From Chromatiales bacterium (lineage in GTDB: Bacteria > Pseudomonadota > Gammaproteobacteria > JAGRCI01): a stretch of DNA of 47,398 nt. Within the stretch, counting starts at the first letter, position 1. Each line of letters starts with the position of its first letter. A model generated the notes under the pieces. That model searched no databases. It saw only the letters and a program-made list of their open reading frames with translations, and was not told the origin of the DNA. Below are positions 6,680 through 15,844 of this stretch, in pieces. The position numbers and the translations under genes were made by a program. The stretch is taken from contig JAGRGI010000034.1 in the NCBI GenBank assembly GCA_020445565.1, positions 1 to 47,398 of the forward strand, in the 5' to 3' direction.

Positions 6680-8638
6680 GTGCGCCCACCGACATTGCAA
6701 CTCAAACTCTCTCTGGTGCTGCTGGCGTTCGTCCTGGTCCCCGCGGCAGGTTGGCGTTTTGTCACGGAGATGGAATCCTTTCTGCGTCGCGGTCAAGAAC
6801 AGGCCCTGCTCGGCAAGGCCCGATTCCTGGCCGCCGCCCTTCAATCGCAACAGGGCCTGCTTCCGCCCCCGTCCGACATTCCGGCTTTACCCGTCGCCGG
6901 CCTCAACTTCGCTATCACCACCGACGGCTACAGAGACGATTGGCAGGCACAACCCTTTTTCATACCGAGGGAGACCGCAGCCGGATTGGAACTGCTCCTG
7001 GGACACTGGCAGGGCGATCTCTACCTGCTCCTGAACGTGCACGCCCCGAATCATCACTATCGCGACCCATTGAGTCAGACCGGCGACCAATTGCGCATAG
7101 AACTGAGCGACCTTCAGGGCGGTCACCGGGTCTATATCGTCTCCCCCTTCGCCCCCGGCCCGCTCAACGTCTCTGCCGGCCTGCGCAGCGATGGCCTGGC
7201 GACGGGTACCTGGACCGAACGCGCCGGTGGTTTTCAACTGGAATTGCGCATCCCCAAGGTTGCCGATGCCAGCCGGCTCGGCCTTGCTTACCAAGGCAAG
7301 GGAATGCAACCCGCGATCGATGGCCTGCTCTGGCTGATTCCCGCCAGCCTGCAAACCCTGCTGGACGCACAAACACCGCAGCGGGGCAGCATGTGGGTAA
7401 TCGACCGAAGCGGCAGGCTGCTGGCTCGTTCCAACAATCACGACGAACGACAGATTCTCTCCGAAGGGGGAGGCGCGGTGGGCCTTCTGGCTCGCATGCT
7501 GGACTTGCTGCGGCTGGCGCGCGGCTACCAGGGGCCTTCTCCCGGCGAGCTTCCCGAATTGCAGTTGCGTCAGGCGCTGGCAGGCAATGCCGGCAGCCAA
7601 TGGCGGCACCTGAGCGAAACCAACGCCTCGCTGTTGAGCGTGGGTCAACCCTTGTTCGACAACGGTGCAATTCATGGTGCGGTACTGGCCCAACAAAGCA
7701 ATGCCGGTATCCTGCTGCTGCAAAACCAAGCCCTCTCCCGCCTGCTCAATCTCAGCCTGTTGGCCTTTGCCATCGCCGCCCTTGCACTGCTATGGATAAC
7801 CTCCCGTCTGGTGGGCCGTATAAAGAAACTGGGGCAACAGGCAGAACTCGCGGTCGGTAGCGACGGGCACATCGACACCGGCGTGTCCCTGGTCTGCGGC
7901 GGCGACGAGTTGGGCCAACTGGCGCAGCGGTTCCAGGCGCTGCTTGAGCGGCTCGGAAGCAACCAGCGCTACCTGGAAACCCTCGCCGCCAAACTCACCC
8001 ACGAAATCCGCACGCCCTTGGCCGTGGTGCGCTCATCCCTGGAAAATCTGGAACAAAGCGATGCAGCATCGCGCCAACGCTACCTGAAGCGCGCCCGGGA
8101 GGGCCTGGACCGCCTCAGCGGACTGGTCAACCGCATGGCCGAAGCCAACCGTCTGGAACAGACCATGGAGCAGACCCAACGCGAGAGCTACGATCCGGCC
8201 GAGGTACTCGAAGGCTGCGCCAAGGGCTATGCCCTGGCGTTTCCCGCTCAAACCTTCGAGACCGACATCCAAACCGGCCTGCGCATACGCGGGGCGCCGG
8301 AACTGTTGGCCCAGGCCCTGGACAAGCTGGTGGACAACGCCCGCGACTTCGCCACGACGGGAACGCCCATTCGCATTGCCCTGCATAGCAGCCCACATCA
8401 CGCGCAAATCGACGTATTCAACCAGGGTCCGGCCATCGCAGGCGTGCCTCTGAACGAAATCTTTCAATCCATGGTCTCGCTGCGCGGCGGCAGCGGTGCC
8501 GACCACCTGGGGCTGGGCCTGCATATCGTCAGGCTGGTGGCCGCCTTTCACGGCGGTACGGTCAAGGCATACAACGAAGACAACGGCGTGCGCATACAGC
8601 TGGCACTGCCCCTTGAGCGCGACGAGCGCTGCGCGTAA
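6680..8638 (+). CDS. pdsS: Histidine kinase, proteobacterial dedicated sortase type (PdsS)
   Basis: Membrane sensor kinase of about 652 aa. One helix near residues 7-27, a long periplasmic domain, a second helix near 350-375, HAMP-like linker, phospho-acceptor His441 in KLTHEIRTPLAVVRSSLENL, and an ATPase domain with Asn553 (N box) and HLGLGLHIVR (G box). The FQSMVSLR segment near the ATP lid resembles the Pds kinases. GTG 6680 is the likely start (GAGG 12 bases upstream, spacing long); the frame is open further upstream inside pdsR. Forms a pair with the preceding regulator. Confidence 0.85.
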   Translation: MRPPTLQLKLSLVLLAFVLVPAAGWRFVTEMESFLRRGQEQALLGKARFLAAALQSQQGLLPPPSDIPALPVAGLNFAITTDGYRDDWQAQPFFIPRETAAGLELLLGHWQGDLYLLLNVHAPNHHYRDPLSQTGDQLRIELSDLQGGHRVYIVSPFAPGPLNVSAGLRSDGLATGTWTERAGGFQLELRIPKVADASRLGLAYQGKGMQPAIDGLLWLIPASLQTLLDAQTPQRGSMWVIDRSGRLLARSNNHDERQILSEGGGAVGLLARMLDLLRLARGYQGPSPGELPELQLRQALAGNAGSQWRHLSETNASLLSVGQPLFDNGAIHGAVLAQQSNAGILLLQNQALSRLLNLSLLAFAIAALALLWITSRLVGRIKKLGQQAELAVGSDGHIDTGVSLVCGGDELGQLAQRFQALLERLGSNQRYLETLAAKLTHEIRTPLAVVRSSLENLEQSDAASRQRYLKRAREGLDRLSGLVNRMAEANRLEQTMEQTQRESYDPAEVLEGCAKGYALAFPAQTFETDIQTGLRIRGAPELLAQALDKLVDNARDFATTGTPIRIALHSSPHHAQIDVFNQGPAIAGVPLNEIFQSMVSLRGGSGADHLGLGLHIVRLVAAFHGGTVKAYNEDNGVRIQLALPLERDERCA

Positions 8639-8649
8639 GGTACGCCGCC

Positions 8650-10470
8650 ATGTCCGACATGCAATTTCCCATCGACAGCCTGGTGCTGTACAAGACGCGG
8701 GCCGCGCAGGTAGTGAGTCAGGGCGATAAGCTGGAGATCCGCGTTCAAGGCGGCGACAGCAAAAAGGTCCGGCCGAAGGATCTGACCCTTATCCACCCCG
8801 GCCCGCTGAAGTCTCTGTCCGAACTCAGCCCCCGCACCGGCGAGGTGCAGGAAGCCCTTGAGCTGCTTGAAGGCGAGCCCACCACGCTCACCGATCTGGC
8901 AGAACTGATTTACGGCGAGAACAGCCCGGCAAATGCGTGGGCCGCCTGGCAACTGGTACAGGACGGGCTGTTCTTCGAGGGCAATCCGCAGAAGGTCCTG
9001 CCACGCAGCGCCAAGGCCATCGCCGCCACTCAGGCAGAGCGTCAGGCACAGGCCGAACGCGAGGCGCAACGGCAGGCACTGCTGAAACGCATCCAATCCG
9101 CTGCCATACTGCCGGAAGACCATAAGGAACTGGCCGAGGTCGAGCGCGTCGCCCTTGGGCAGCAGAGCAAAAGCCCCCTGATGCGCGAGATCGGCCGCAG
9201 CGAAACCGTCGAAGGCGCTCACGCCTTGTTGCTCAAACTAGGCTACTGGCTGCCTACCGACAATCCCTACCCGCGCCGCGCCAGGCTGCAACTCGTCCGG
9301 CCCGAGCTGTCCATCGGTGAATTACCCGATGAACGGCGTGTCGACCTGACCGGCCTGGCCTCCTTCGCCATCGACGATGAAGGCAACCAGGACCCGGACG
9401 ACGCGGTCGCACTGGACGGCGATCGCCTGTGGGTACATGTGGCCGACGTGGCCGCCCTGGTGACCCCGGACAGCGAATTGGACCGCGACGCACGCGCCCG
9501 AGGTTCCAGCCTCTATCTGCCGGAAATCACCGTGCCGATGCTCCCCGAGTCCCTCACCCACCGCCTCGGCCAGGGACTTACCGAGATCAGCCCCGCCCTG
9601 TCCTTCGGCATACGCTTCGACACCGAGGGCAATATCGTCGACACCGAAATCGTGCCTTCCCTGGTACGGGTCACCCGTCTGAGCTATGCCCAGGCTGACG
9701 AACGCCTGGATCAATCGCCCCTGCGCGAGTTGTACGAACTCACGCAACGCTATCGGCAGCGGCGCAAGCACCAGGGCGCGGCGGTCATCGATCTGCCCGA
9801 GTCGAAGGTGTCGGTCAGCGACGGCCGGGTCTGCGTGACGCCGTTTGCGCGCCTGAAAAGCCGCGACCTGGTGACAGACGCCATGCTCGCCGCCGGCGAG
9901 GCCGCCGGCCGGCTGGCGCAGGAGGAAAACCTGGCGTTTCCCTACGCCTCGCAACCCGCGCCGGACGAAACCGCCGACCCCGACGGCATGGCCGCCATGT
10001 TCGCCTATCGCAAGCGCTTCAAGCGCAGCCAGACCAAATGTGCCGCTGAACCCCACTTCGGCCTGGGACTGGAGGTCTACTCGCGCGCCACCAGCCCGTT
10101 GCGACGCTATGCCGACCTGCTTGCCCACCAGCAATTGCGTGCATGGCTGGCCGGAGAACTGCCGCTGGATGAGCCCGAACTGGCCAACCGCCTGGCCGTC
10201 GCCGACACCGCTGCCGGCGAGGCCACACGCACCGAACGCCTGTCCAACCTGCATTGGAAGCTGGTCTACCTGCAACAAAATCCCGCCTGGACCGGCGAGG
10301 CCGTGGTGGTGGAAAAGAAGGGCCAGCGGTTGACCGTGATGATCCCCGAACTGGCCATGGATGCCCGCGTAAGCGGCTCCGGCGATCCCCCTCTGGACAG
10401 CGTCCTTCAGCTGGCCTTTGCCGATGCCGACCTGCCCCAGCAGATCGCCCATTTCAAGATTTTGGGCTGA
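8650..10470 (+). CDS. RNB domain 3'-5' exoribonuclease (RNase II-like)
   Basis: 606-aa predicted processive exoribonuclease. The catalytic RNB domain occupies about residues 225-520, with metal-binding acids Asp242, Asp248, Asp250 and Asp251 in AIDDEGNQDPDDA, and the later YSRATSPLRRYADLL segment. The N-terminus is not the usual cold-shock domain pair of E. coli RNase II/R; this resembles the shorter RNB proteins found in cyanobacteria and other bacteria. Starts 11 bases after pdsS, so probably co-transcribed, though a functional link is not evident. Confidence 0.85.
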   Translation: MSDMQFPIDSLVLYKTRAAQVVSQGDKLEIRVQGGDSKKVRPKDLTLIHPGPLKSLSELSPRTGEVQEALELLEGEPTTLTDLAELIYGENSPANAWAAWQLVQDGLFFEGNPQKVLPRSAKAIAATQAERQAQAEREAQRQALLKRIQSAAILPEDHKELAEVERVALGQQSKSPLMREIGRSETVEGAHALLLKLGYWLPTDNPYPRRARLQLVRPELSIGELPDERRVDLTGLASFAIDDEGNQDPDDAVALDGDRLWVHVADVAALVTPDSELDRDARARGSSLYLPEITVPMLPESLTHRLGQGLTEISPALSFGIRFDTEGNIVDTEIVPSLVRVTRLSYAQADERLDQSPLRELYELTQRYRQRRKHQGAAVIDLPESKVSVSDGRVCVTPFARLKSRDLVTDAMLAAGEAAGRLAQEENLAFPYASQPAPDETADPDGMAAMFAYRKRFKRSQTKCAAEPHFGLGLEVYSRATSPLRRYADLLAHQQLRAWLAGELPLDEPELANRLAVADTAAGEATRTERLSNLHWKLVYLQQNPAWTGEAVVVEKKGQRLTVMIPELAMDARVSGSGDPPLDSVLQLAFADADLPQQIAHFKILG

Positions 10471-10559
10471 TCGGCCGAAGCACGGTGAGGACGGCAGCAG
10501 ACCCGTCAGCGATTGCCCAATAAGTTAAAGATCGACGGTTGGACAAACACACGCGGATC

Positions 10560-11846
10560 ATGCCCAATGACCGCCACTTGAGTACTGCAAGCCCCGAATC
10601 GATGGACACAAGCACGAGCAATACCGCCCCCCGTCGGGTGATGTACCTGGAAAACGGCATAGGTTACGGCGGCGCGGCCATCTGTTTGCGTCATCTGGTA
10701 CGCAACCTCGATCCTCAGCGTTACGAGGCCCTGGTGGTCACCGGCCGTGACGGCCCCAACTACCGGGAGATCGCCAATGAAGCGAAATGGCAGCACATTG
10801 CCGACCGCCATCTGGACGTGGTTGGCGCGCGCCGTAAGCTGGATGCCGCCCGCTGGCCCGACCGGCTGCCCGGACTGCGATGGTTGGCGGGGCAGGTACT
10901 GGCCCGCTCCGACGACCTGTTCAACTTCCTGCCGTTCTTCTTCGGCCTGCTGTGGTCGGCCCTGCGGTATCGGCCGCATCTGATCCACGCCAACAACGAC
11001 ACCCTCTGCAACCGCGCCATTTTGCTGGTCGGGCGCCTGCTGCGTATTCCCAGCATCGCCCACATCCGCGGCGAAGCCAAGGGCACCCCCATGCTGGCCG
11101 CCACATTCAAGCTGCCCAATTATTTCGTCTGCGTCTCCAACTGGATCTCCGACGACATCGGCCGTCATGGCGTTCCACAGCAAAAGCGCGAAGTGGTTTA
11201 CGACGGCATCGCCCTCGATGACATGAACACCGAGGCAGACGGAGACAAGTTCCGCAAGACCCACGGCATCCCCGAGAGCGCCTTCGCCGTGGGCCTGGTG
11301 GGCCTGATCATCCCGTGGAAGGGACAGGAGCTTTTCCTGGACGCCGCAGCCCGACTGCTGCCCAAGTATCCGGATATCTACATGCTCATGGTCGGCGGCA
11401 CCCCCGACGACTGCCGCCCCTTCGAAAAGGAACTGCGCGAACGCGTGGGCCGCGAATCCTGGGGCAATCGCATCCGCTTCACCGGCCATCTCAACGGTAT
11501 GTCCGAGGCCTACAACGGCCTGGACGTGCCGGTGTCCGCCTCCACCTCGCCGGAACCCCTGGGCACCATGGTGATCGAGACCATGGCCATGGGCCGCCCC
11601 CTGATCGCCCCCAATCACGGTGGCGGCGCGGAGATGAACGAGCACGAAAAGACCGCCCTGCTGTTCGAACCGCGCAATGCCGACAGCTTGGCCGAATGCA
11701 TCGAGCGCCTCTATCTGGACCGCGAGCTGGGCCGTCGTCTGGGTGAGGCGGCCCGAGCCAAGGCCCTGGCCACCTTCGACGTGCACACCCACGCCGAGCG
11801 GATACAGGCGGTTTACGACCGGCTGCTGACCGGGGAGATTGGCTGA
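10560..11846 (+). CDS. Glycosyltransferase family 4 protein
   Basis: Cytoplasmic GT-B transferase, about 428 aa. The C-terminal domain has the GT4 retaining signature (GLIIPWKGQELFLDA, and a nucleotide-sugar binding region SPEPLGTMVIETMAMGRPLI). The N-terminal domain has the GYGGA donor/acceptor loop. Start is uncertain: TTG 10539, ATG 10560 and ATG 10602 are in frame and none has a good ribosome site. First gene of the glycan cluster; the ligase follows after two bases. Confidence 0.85.
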   Translation: MPNDRHLSTASPESMDTSTSNTAPRRVMYLENGIGYGGAAICLRHLVRNLDPQRYEALVVTGRDGPNYREIANEAKWQHIADRHLDVVGARRKLDAARWPDRLPGLRWLAGQVLARSDDLFNFLPFFFGLLWSALRYRPHLIHANNDTLCNRAILLVGRLLRIPSIAHIRGEAKGTPMLAATFKLPNYFVCVSNWISDDIGRHGVPQQKREVVYDGIALDDMNTEADGDKFRKTHGIPESAFAVGLVGLIIPWKGQELFLDAAARLLPKYPDIYMLMVGGTPDDCRPFEKELRERVGRESWGNRIRFTGHLNGMSEAYNGLDVPVSASTSPEPLGTMVIETMAMGRPLIAPNHGGGAEMNEHEKTALLFEPRNADSLAECIERLYLDRELGRRLGEAARAKALATFDVHTHAERIQAVYDRLLTGEIG

Positions 11847-11848
11847 TC

Positions 11849-13222
11849 ATGTGGCCACCCATCTCCCGCAACGTCATTTTCCCCCTGCACGAACGCCTGA
11901 TGCACCGGCCCACCTTCGCGCTGCTGCGCGAGATCGAGGCCAGCCAGTGGCAAAGCCGAGAGCAGGTATCGGACTTACAGGCACGCAAACTCGGCCAACT
12001 GCTGCAAACCGCCTGGGAACACAGCCCCTGGCACCGCCAACGCATGGAAACTGCCGGCATCTCGCCAAGACAGGAAATCGATCTGGAGACCTTCCGGCGC
12101 TTGCCCACCATGGACAAGGCCGATGCACGCGAAAACGTCGATCGGATACTCTGGCGCGAAGTGCCCGGCGGGGCCTTCCGCTACAACACCGGCGGCTCCA
12201 GCGGCGAACCGCTGATCTTCTATTTCGGCCGCAGCCGCCAGGCCGCGGATGCCGCCTGCCGCATGCGCGCGCGTCGTTGGTGGGGGGTGGACGTGGGCGA
12301 TCGCGAGGTCTACCTGTGGGGCTCGCCGGTGGAACTGTCTCGCACCGACCGCATCAAGACCCTGCGCGACCGCCTCATGAATCAGCTGGTCCTCAATGCC
12401 TTCGAGATGTCTCTGGACGCCATGGACCGGTACATCGACGCCATACGTGACTGGCGGCCCCGCTGCATCTACGGTTATGCCAGCAGCCTGTCGCTACTGG
12501 CGGCGCGCGCCCGTGAAACCGGCCGGGATCTGCGCATGAAGGACCTGCGCGTGGTATCCACCACCGGCGAGGCCCTGTATCCGCACCAACGCCAACTGCT
12601 CACCGAGGTGTTCGGCGTGCCAGTGTCCAATGAGTACGGCAGCCGGGATGCCGGTCTCATCGCCCTGGAAACCCCGGAGGAACAACTCGCCATCAACAGC
12701 GAGACCATCCTGCTGGAGGTGCTGGATGCGAATGGGCAAGCCGTGGCCGATGGTCAGATCGGCGAGGCATGCATCACCCATCTGTGTAGCGAGGCACAGC
12801 CGTTTCTACGCTATCGCACCGGCGACGTGGTACGGCGCAGTACCGAATCCGATCGCGCCGGCCGGGGCTTGGAAATCCTGGGTGAGGTGCAGGGTCGCAA
12901 GACCGATTTCGTGGTACGGGCCGATGGCACCGTAATGCACGCCCTGGCCGTAATCTATGTATTGCGCGACATCCATGGGGTCGGTTCCTTCAAGTTGATC
13001 CAACACCAGGCACGGGAAATTGAAGTTTTGGTGGTGCCTGCCGATGGATGGGGTGAGACAGCTCGGGCCGCGGTGCGAAGCGGCTTGACCCAGCGCCTGG
13101 GCGAGCTGCATCTGGAGATCAAAGAGGTGTCGGAAATTCCGGTCGAGGGTTCGGGCAAGCACCGCTACGTTGTCAGCCATGTAACCCTGCCCGGCGACCT
13201 GGACGGCGCCATGAGGGAGTGA
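11849..13222 (+). CDS. CapK / phenylacetate-CoA ligase-like adenylate-forming protein
   Basis: 457 aa, of the CapK branch of adenylate-forming enzymes frequently found in polysaccharide clusters, where their substrate is rarely known. The ATP-binding loop is YNTGGSSGEPLIFYFG (about residue 110); the acyl-AMP region has VSTTGEALYP and SNEYGSRD, and LRYRTGDV is the conserved aspartate segment. It is coupled to the GT4 gene by a two-base gap. It likely activates a carboxylate for transfer to a glycan or lipid, which is inference from neighbours. Confidence 0.8.
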   Translation: MWPPISRNVIFPLHERLMHRPTFALLREIEASQWQSREQVSDLQARKLGQLLQTAWEHSPWHRQRMETAGISPRQEIDLETFRRLPTMDKADARENVDRILWREVPGGAFRYNTGGSSGEPLIFYFGRSRQAADAACRMRARRWWGVDVGDREVYLWGSPVELSRTDRIKTLRDRLMNQLVLNAFEMSLDAMDRYIDAIRDWRPRCIYGYASSLSLLAARARETGRDLRMKDLRVVSTTGEALYPHQRQLLTEVFGVPVSNEYGSRDAGLIALETPEEQLAINSETILLEVLDANGQAVADGQIGEACITHLCSEAQPFLRYRTGDVVRRSTESDRAGRGLEILGEVQGRKTDFVVRADGTVMHALAVIYVLRDIHGVGSFKLIQHQAREIEVLVVPADGWGETARAAVRSGLTQRLGELHLEIKEVSEIPVEGSGKHRYVVSHVTLPGDLDGAMRE

Positions 13223-13337
13223 GGACCGCGCGGTGGATTCAAGGTATTGCCTTGTGACATACTGCGCCCGCCGGTAACGACCGGCCATCTGCGGGAATCA
13301 TTCCGGCCTTTCGACAAAAACCGAACGCGTAGAGACG

Positions 13338-15179
13338 ATGACCTGGATACTTGGCATCTCGGCCTTTTATCACGACAGTGCCGCGGCGCTGGTAAGAGAC
13401 GGCGAGATTGTGGCGGCGGCGCAAGAAGAGCGCTTCAGCCGCAAGAAACACGACGCGCGTTTCCCCACCAATGCCATCTCCTATTGCCTGTCTCAGGCCG
13501 GCATCAGCCTCAGAGAGGTGGATCAGGTCGTCTTCTACGATAAACCCCTGATAAAGTTCGAGCGCCTGTTGGAAACCTATCTGGCCTATACGCCCAAAGG
13601 TTTTCGCTCTTTCCTGGCCGCCATGCCGGTCTGGCTTAAGGAAAAGCTCTTGCTCAAGGCCACCCTGAAAAAAGATCTGGCGGGCCTTTGCGAATGCAGC
13701 ATCAAGGACCTGCCGACCCTGTTGTTCTCCGAGCACCACATGTCTCATGCCGCCTCGGCCTTTTTCCCCAGCCCCTTCGAAAAGGCCGCGGTGATGTGCC
13801 TGGACGGCGTCGGCGAATGGGCCACCACCTCGGTCTGGCTGGGCGAAGGGCACAAGGTCTCTCCAGTGTGGGAGATCGACTTCCCCCACTCCCTGGGCCT
13901 GCTGTATTCGGCCTTCACCTATTACACCGGCTTCAAGGTCAACTCAGGCGAATACAAGCTCATGGGTCTTGCCCCCTACGGCGAACCCAAATACACGAAG
14001 CTGATCCTGGACAACCTGCTGGATCTCAAGGATGACGGCACTTTCCGCCTGGACATGAGTTATTTCAACTATGCCACCGGGCTGACCATGACCAACGCCA
14101 AGTTCGACAAGCTGTTCGGCGGTTCGCCGCGAACGGCCGAAACGGACATTACGCAGCGGGAAATGGACATCGCCGCATCGATCCAGGAAGTCACCGAAGA
14201 AGTGGTGCTGCGCCTGTCACGTACAGTCCATAAAGAGCTGGGCACCGACTACCTCTGCCTGGCCGGCGGCGTCGCCCTCAACTGTGTGGCCAACGGCCGC
14301 ATCCTGCGCGAGGGGCCGTTCAAGGACATCTGGATCCAGCCTGCTGCCGGCGATGCCGGTGGTGCCTTGGGGGCCGCCCTGGTTGGGTGGCATCATTACC
14401 ACGAACAACCGCGCAGCGTGAACGGTGGCGACCGTATGGCCGGTTCCTATCTCGGACCGCGCTATGGCGACGAAGAAATACGCGCCCAGTTGGAGCAGTC
14501 CGGCGCGGTCTACCAGCAGCTCGATGAAGACGAACTGATGGCCAGACTGGCAGAGATCCTGGAAAAGGAAAACGCCGTCGGCTGGTTCCAGGGGCGCATG
14601 GAGTTCGGTCCCCGCGCACTGGGTGGCCGCTCCATCATCGGCGACCCGCGCAGCCCGGCGATGCAGTCGACCCTGAACCTGAAGATCAAATACCGCGAAT
14701 CCTTCCGGCCATTTGCCCCCTCCGTGCTGGCCGAGCATGTGTCGGAGTATTTCGAGCTGGACCGTCAAAGCCCTTACATGCTGATCGTGGCACCGGTGAA
14801 GGAACGCCTTCGGGTACCCATGACCGCCGAGCAGCAAGCCCTGTTCGGCATCGAGAAGCTCAAAATCAAACGTTCCGAGCTACCCGCCATCACTCATGTG
14901 GACTACTCCGCGCGCATCCAAACTGTGCACGCCGATACCAACCCGCGTTACCACAAGCTGCTCACGGCCTTTCATGAACGCACCGGCTGTCCGGTCCTGG
15001 TGAACACCTCGTTCAATGTGCGCGGCGAGCCCATCGTCTGCACACCGGAAGACGCCTACCGCTGCTTCATGCGTACCGAGATGGACTACTTGGTGGTGGA
15101 AAACTTCCTGATGGCCAAAACCGAACAACCCGCACGGGAGAAGGACGAATCCTGGATGGAGGAGTTCGAGCTGGACTAG
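13338..15179 (+). CDS. Carbamoyltransferase, NodU/CmcH family
   Basis: Transfers a carbamoyl group from carbamoyl phosphate to a hydroxyl of a sugar or small molecule, via a carbamoyladenylate. 613 aa, with the N-terminal Kae1-like domain (WILGISAFYHDSAAAL; conserved His pair in SEHHMSHAASAF; GLYSAFTYYTGF-like LLYSAFTYYTGF; LAGGVALNCVANG) and the C-terminal domain (MEFGPRALGGRSI, RESFRPFAPSVL, TSFNVRGEPIVC). A 115-base gap separates it from the ligase. Followed by SxtJ and DUF5989 genes, a recurring trio in glycan and toxin clusters. Confidence 0.92.
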   Translation: MTWILGISAFYHDSAAALVRDGEIVAAAQEERFSRKKHDARFPTNAISYCLSQAGISLREVDQVVFYDKPLIKFERLLETYLAYTPKGFRSFLAAMPVWLKEKLLLKATLKKDLAGLCECSIKDLPTLLFSEHHMSHAASAFFPSPFEKAAVMCLDGVGEWATTSVWLGEGHKVSPVWEIDFPHSLGLLYSAFTYYTGFKVNSGEYKLMGLAPYGEPKYTKLILDNLLDLKDDGTFRLDMSYFNYATGLTMTNAKFDKLFGGSPRTAETDITQREMDIAASIQEVTEEVVLRLSRTVHKELGTDYLCLAGGVALNCVANGRILREGPFKDIWIQPAAGDAGGALGAALVGWHHYHEQPRSVNGGDRMAGSYLGPRYGDEEIRAQLEQSGAVYQQLDEDELMARLAEILEKENAVGWFQGRMEFGPRALGGRSIIGDPRSPAMQSTLNLKIKYRESFRPFAPSVLAEHVSEYFELDRQSPYMLIVAPVKERLRVPMTAEQQALFGIEKLKIKRSELPAITHVDYSARIQTVHADTNPRYHKLLTAFHERTGCPVLVNTSFNVRGEPIVCTPEDAYRCFMRTEMDYLVVENFLMAKTEQPAREKDESWMEEFELD

Positions 15180-15237
15180 CGCAATCAGTCCAACTCAAGG
15201 CTATCCCCGGCATCATCGAATCGGCTTCGGATAAATC

Positions 15238-15645
15238 ATGGATCTACCTTCTGCGGAACCCACCCGTAAAGAACTTCGCGAATTCGGCTTCGTCCTCGCC
15301 GGTGGCGTGGCACTGATTTTCGGCCTGTTCATCCCTTGGCTGCGCGACAGCGCCTACCCCTGGTGGCCCTGGGCCTTCGCCGGGGTGGCCGTACTGCTGG
15401 CGCTAGCCGCGCCCGACCTGCTGAAGCCCGTTTACCGCGTCTGGATCAGGATCGGCGCGTGGCTCGGCTGGATCAACTCCCGGATCATCCTGGGTATCCT
15501 CTTTTACCTGTTCGTACTGCCCATGGGGCTGGTGATGAGACTGTTCGGCAAGGACCCGATGGCGCGCAAACTGGACGCCAGTGCGCAGTCCTACCGCGTC
15601 GAGAGCGCGAGCCACCCCCGTGACCGTCTGGAGAAACCCTTCTAA
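15238..15645 (+). CDS. SxtJ family membrane protein
   Basis: 135 aa with two or three predicted membrane helices (about residues 18-35, 45-60, 80-102). Resembles SxtJ, a protein of unknown role encoded next to NodU-type carbamoyltransferases in saxitoxin and many polysaccharide clusters. The gene ends in TAATG, so its stop overlaps the next start. Possibly a membrane partner of the carbamoyltransferase, inferred from constant neighbourhood. Confidence 0.75.
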   Translation: MDLPSAEPTRKELREFGFVLAGGVALIFGLFIPWLRDSAYPWWPWAFAGVAVLLALAAPDLLKPVYRVWIRIGAWLGWINSRIILGILFYLFVLPMGLVMRLFGKDPMARKLDASAQSYRVESASHPRDRLEKPF

Positions 15646-15794
15646 TGCTCGATCTGCTCAAGGATTTGTGGTCCTTCATGAAGGAACGCAAGAAATTCTG
15701 GCTGGCCCCTCTGATCGTGGTACTGCTGTTGTTGGGTAGCTTGTTGTTCCTGGCCCCGGCCTCGGTTGCGCCGTTCATCTACACCTTGTTTTGA
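15645..15794 (+). CDS. DUF5989 small membrane protein (49 aa)
   Basis: Short protein with a charged N-terminus (MLDLLKDLWSFMKERKKFW) and one membrane helix ending in FIYTLF. This matches DUF5989, which accompanies SxtJ and NodU-like genes. The start overlaps the SxtJ stop by one base, showing translational coupling. Function unknown; the stoichiometric pairing with SxtJ suggests a complex. Confidence 0.8.
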   Translation: MLDLLKDLWSFMKERKKFWLAPLIVVLLLLGSLLFLAPASVAPFIYTLF

Positions 15795-15844
15795 GGTCGA
15801 CGGCCATACTCGCGGCAAAGCCGTTGCCGCCCGGAGCCTGAAAA

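Noticed and set aside
5638..6765. 375-codon open frame on the minus strand
   Set aside because: Everything above 5772 is antisense to the response regulator and kinase genes. Only the last 44 codons, with their own strong ribosome site, are kept.
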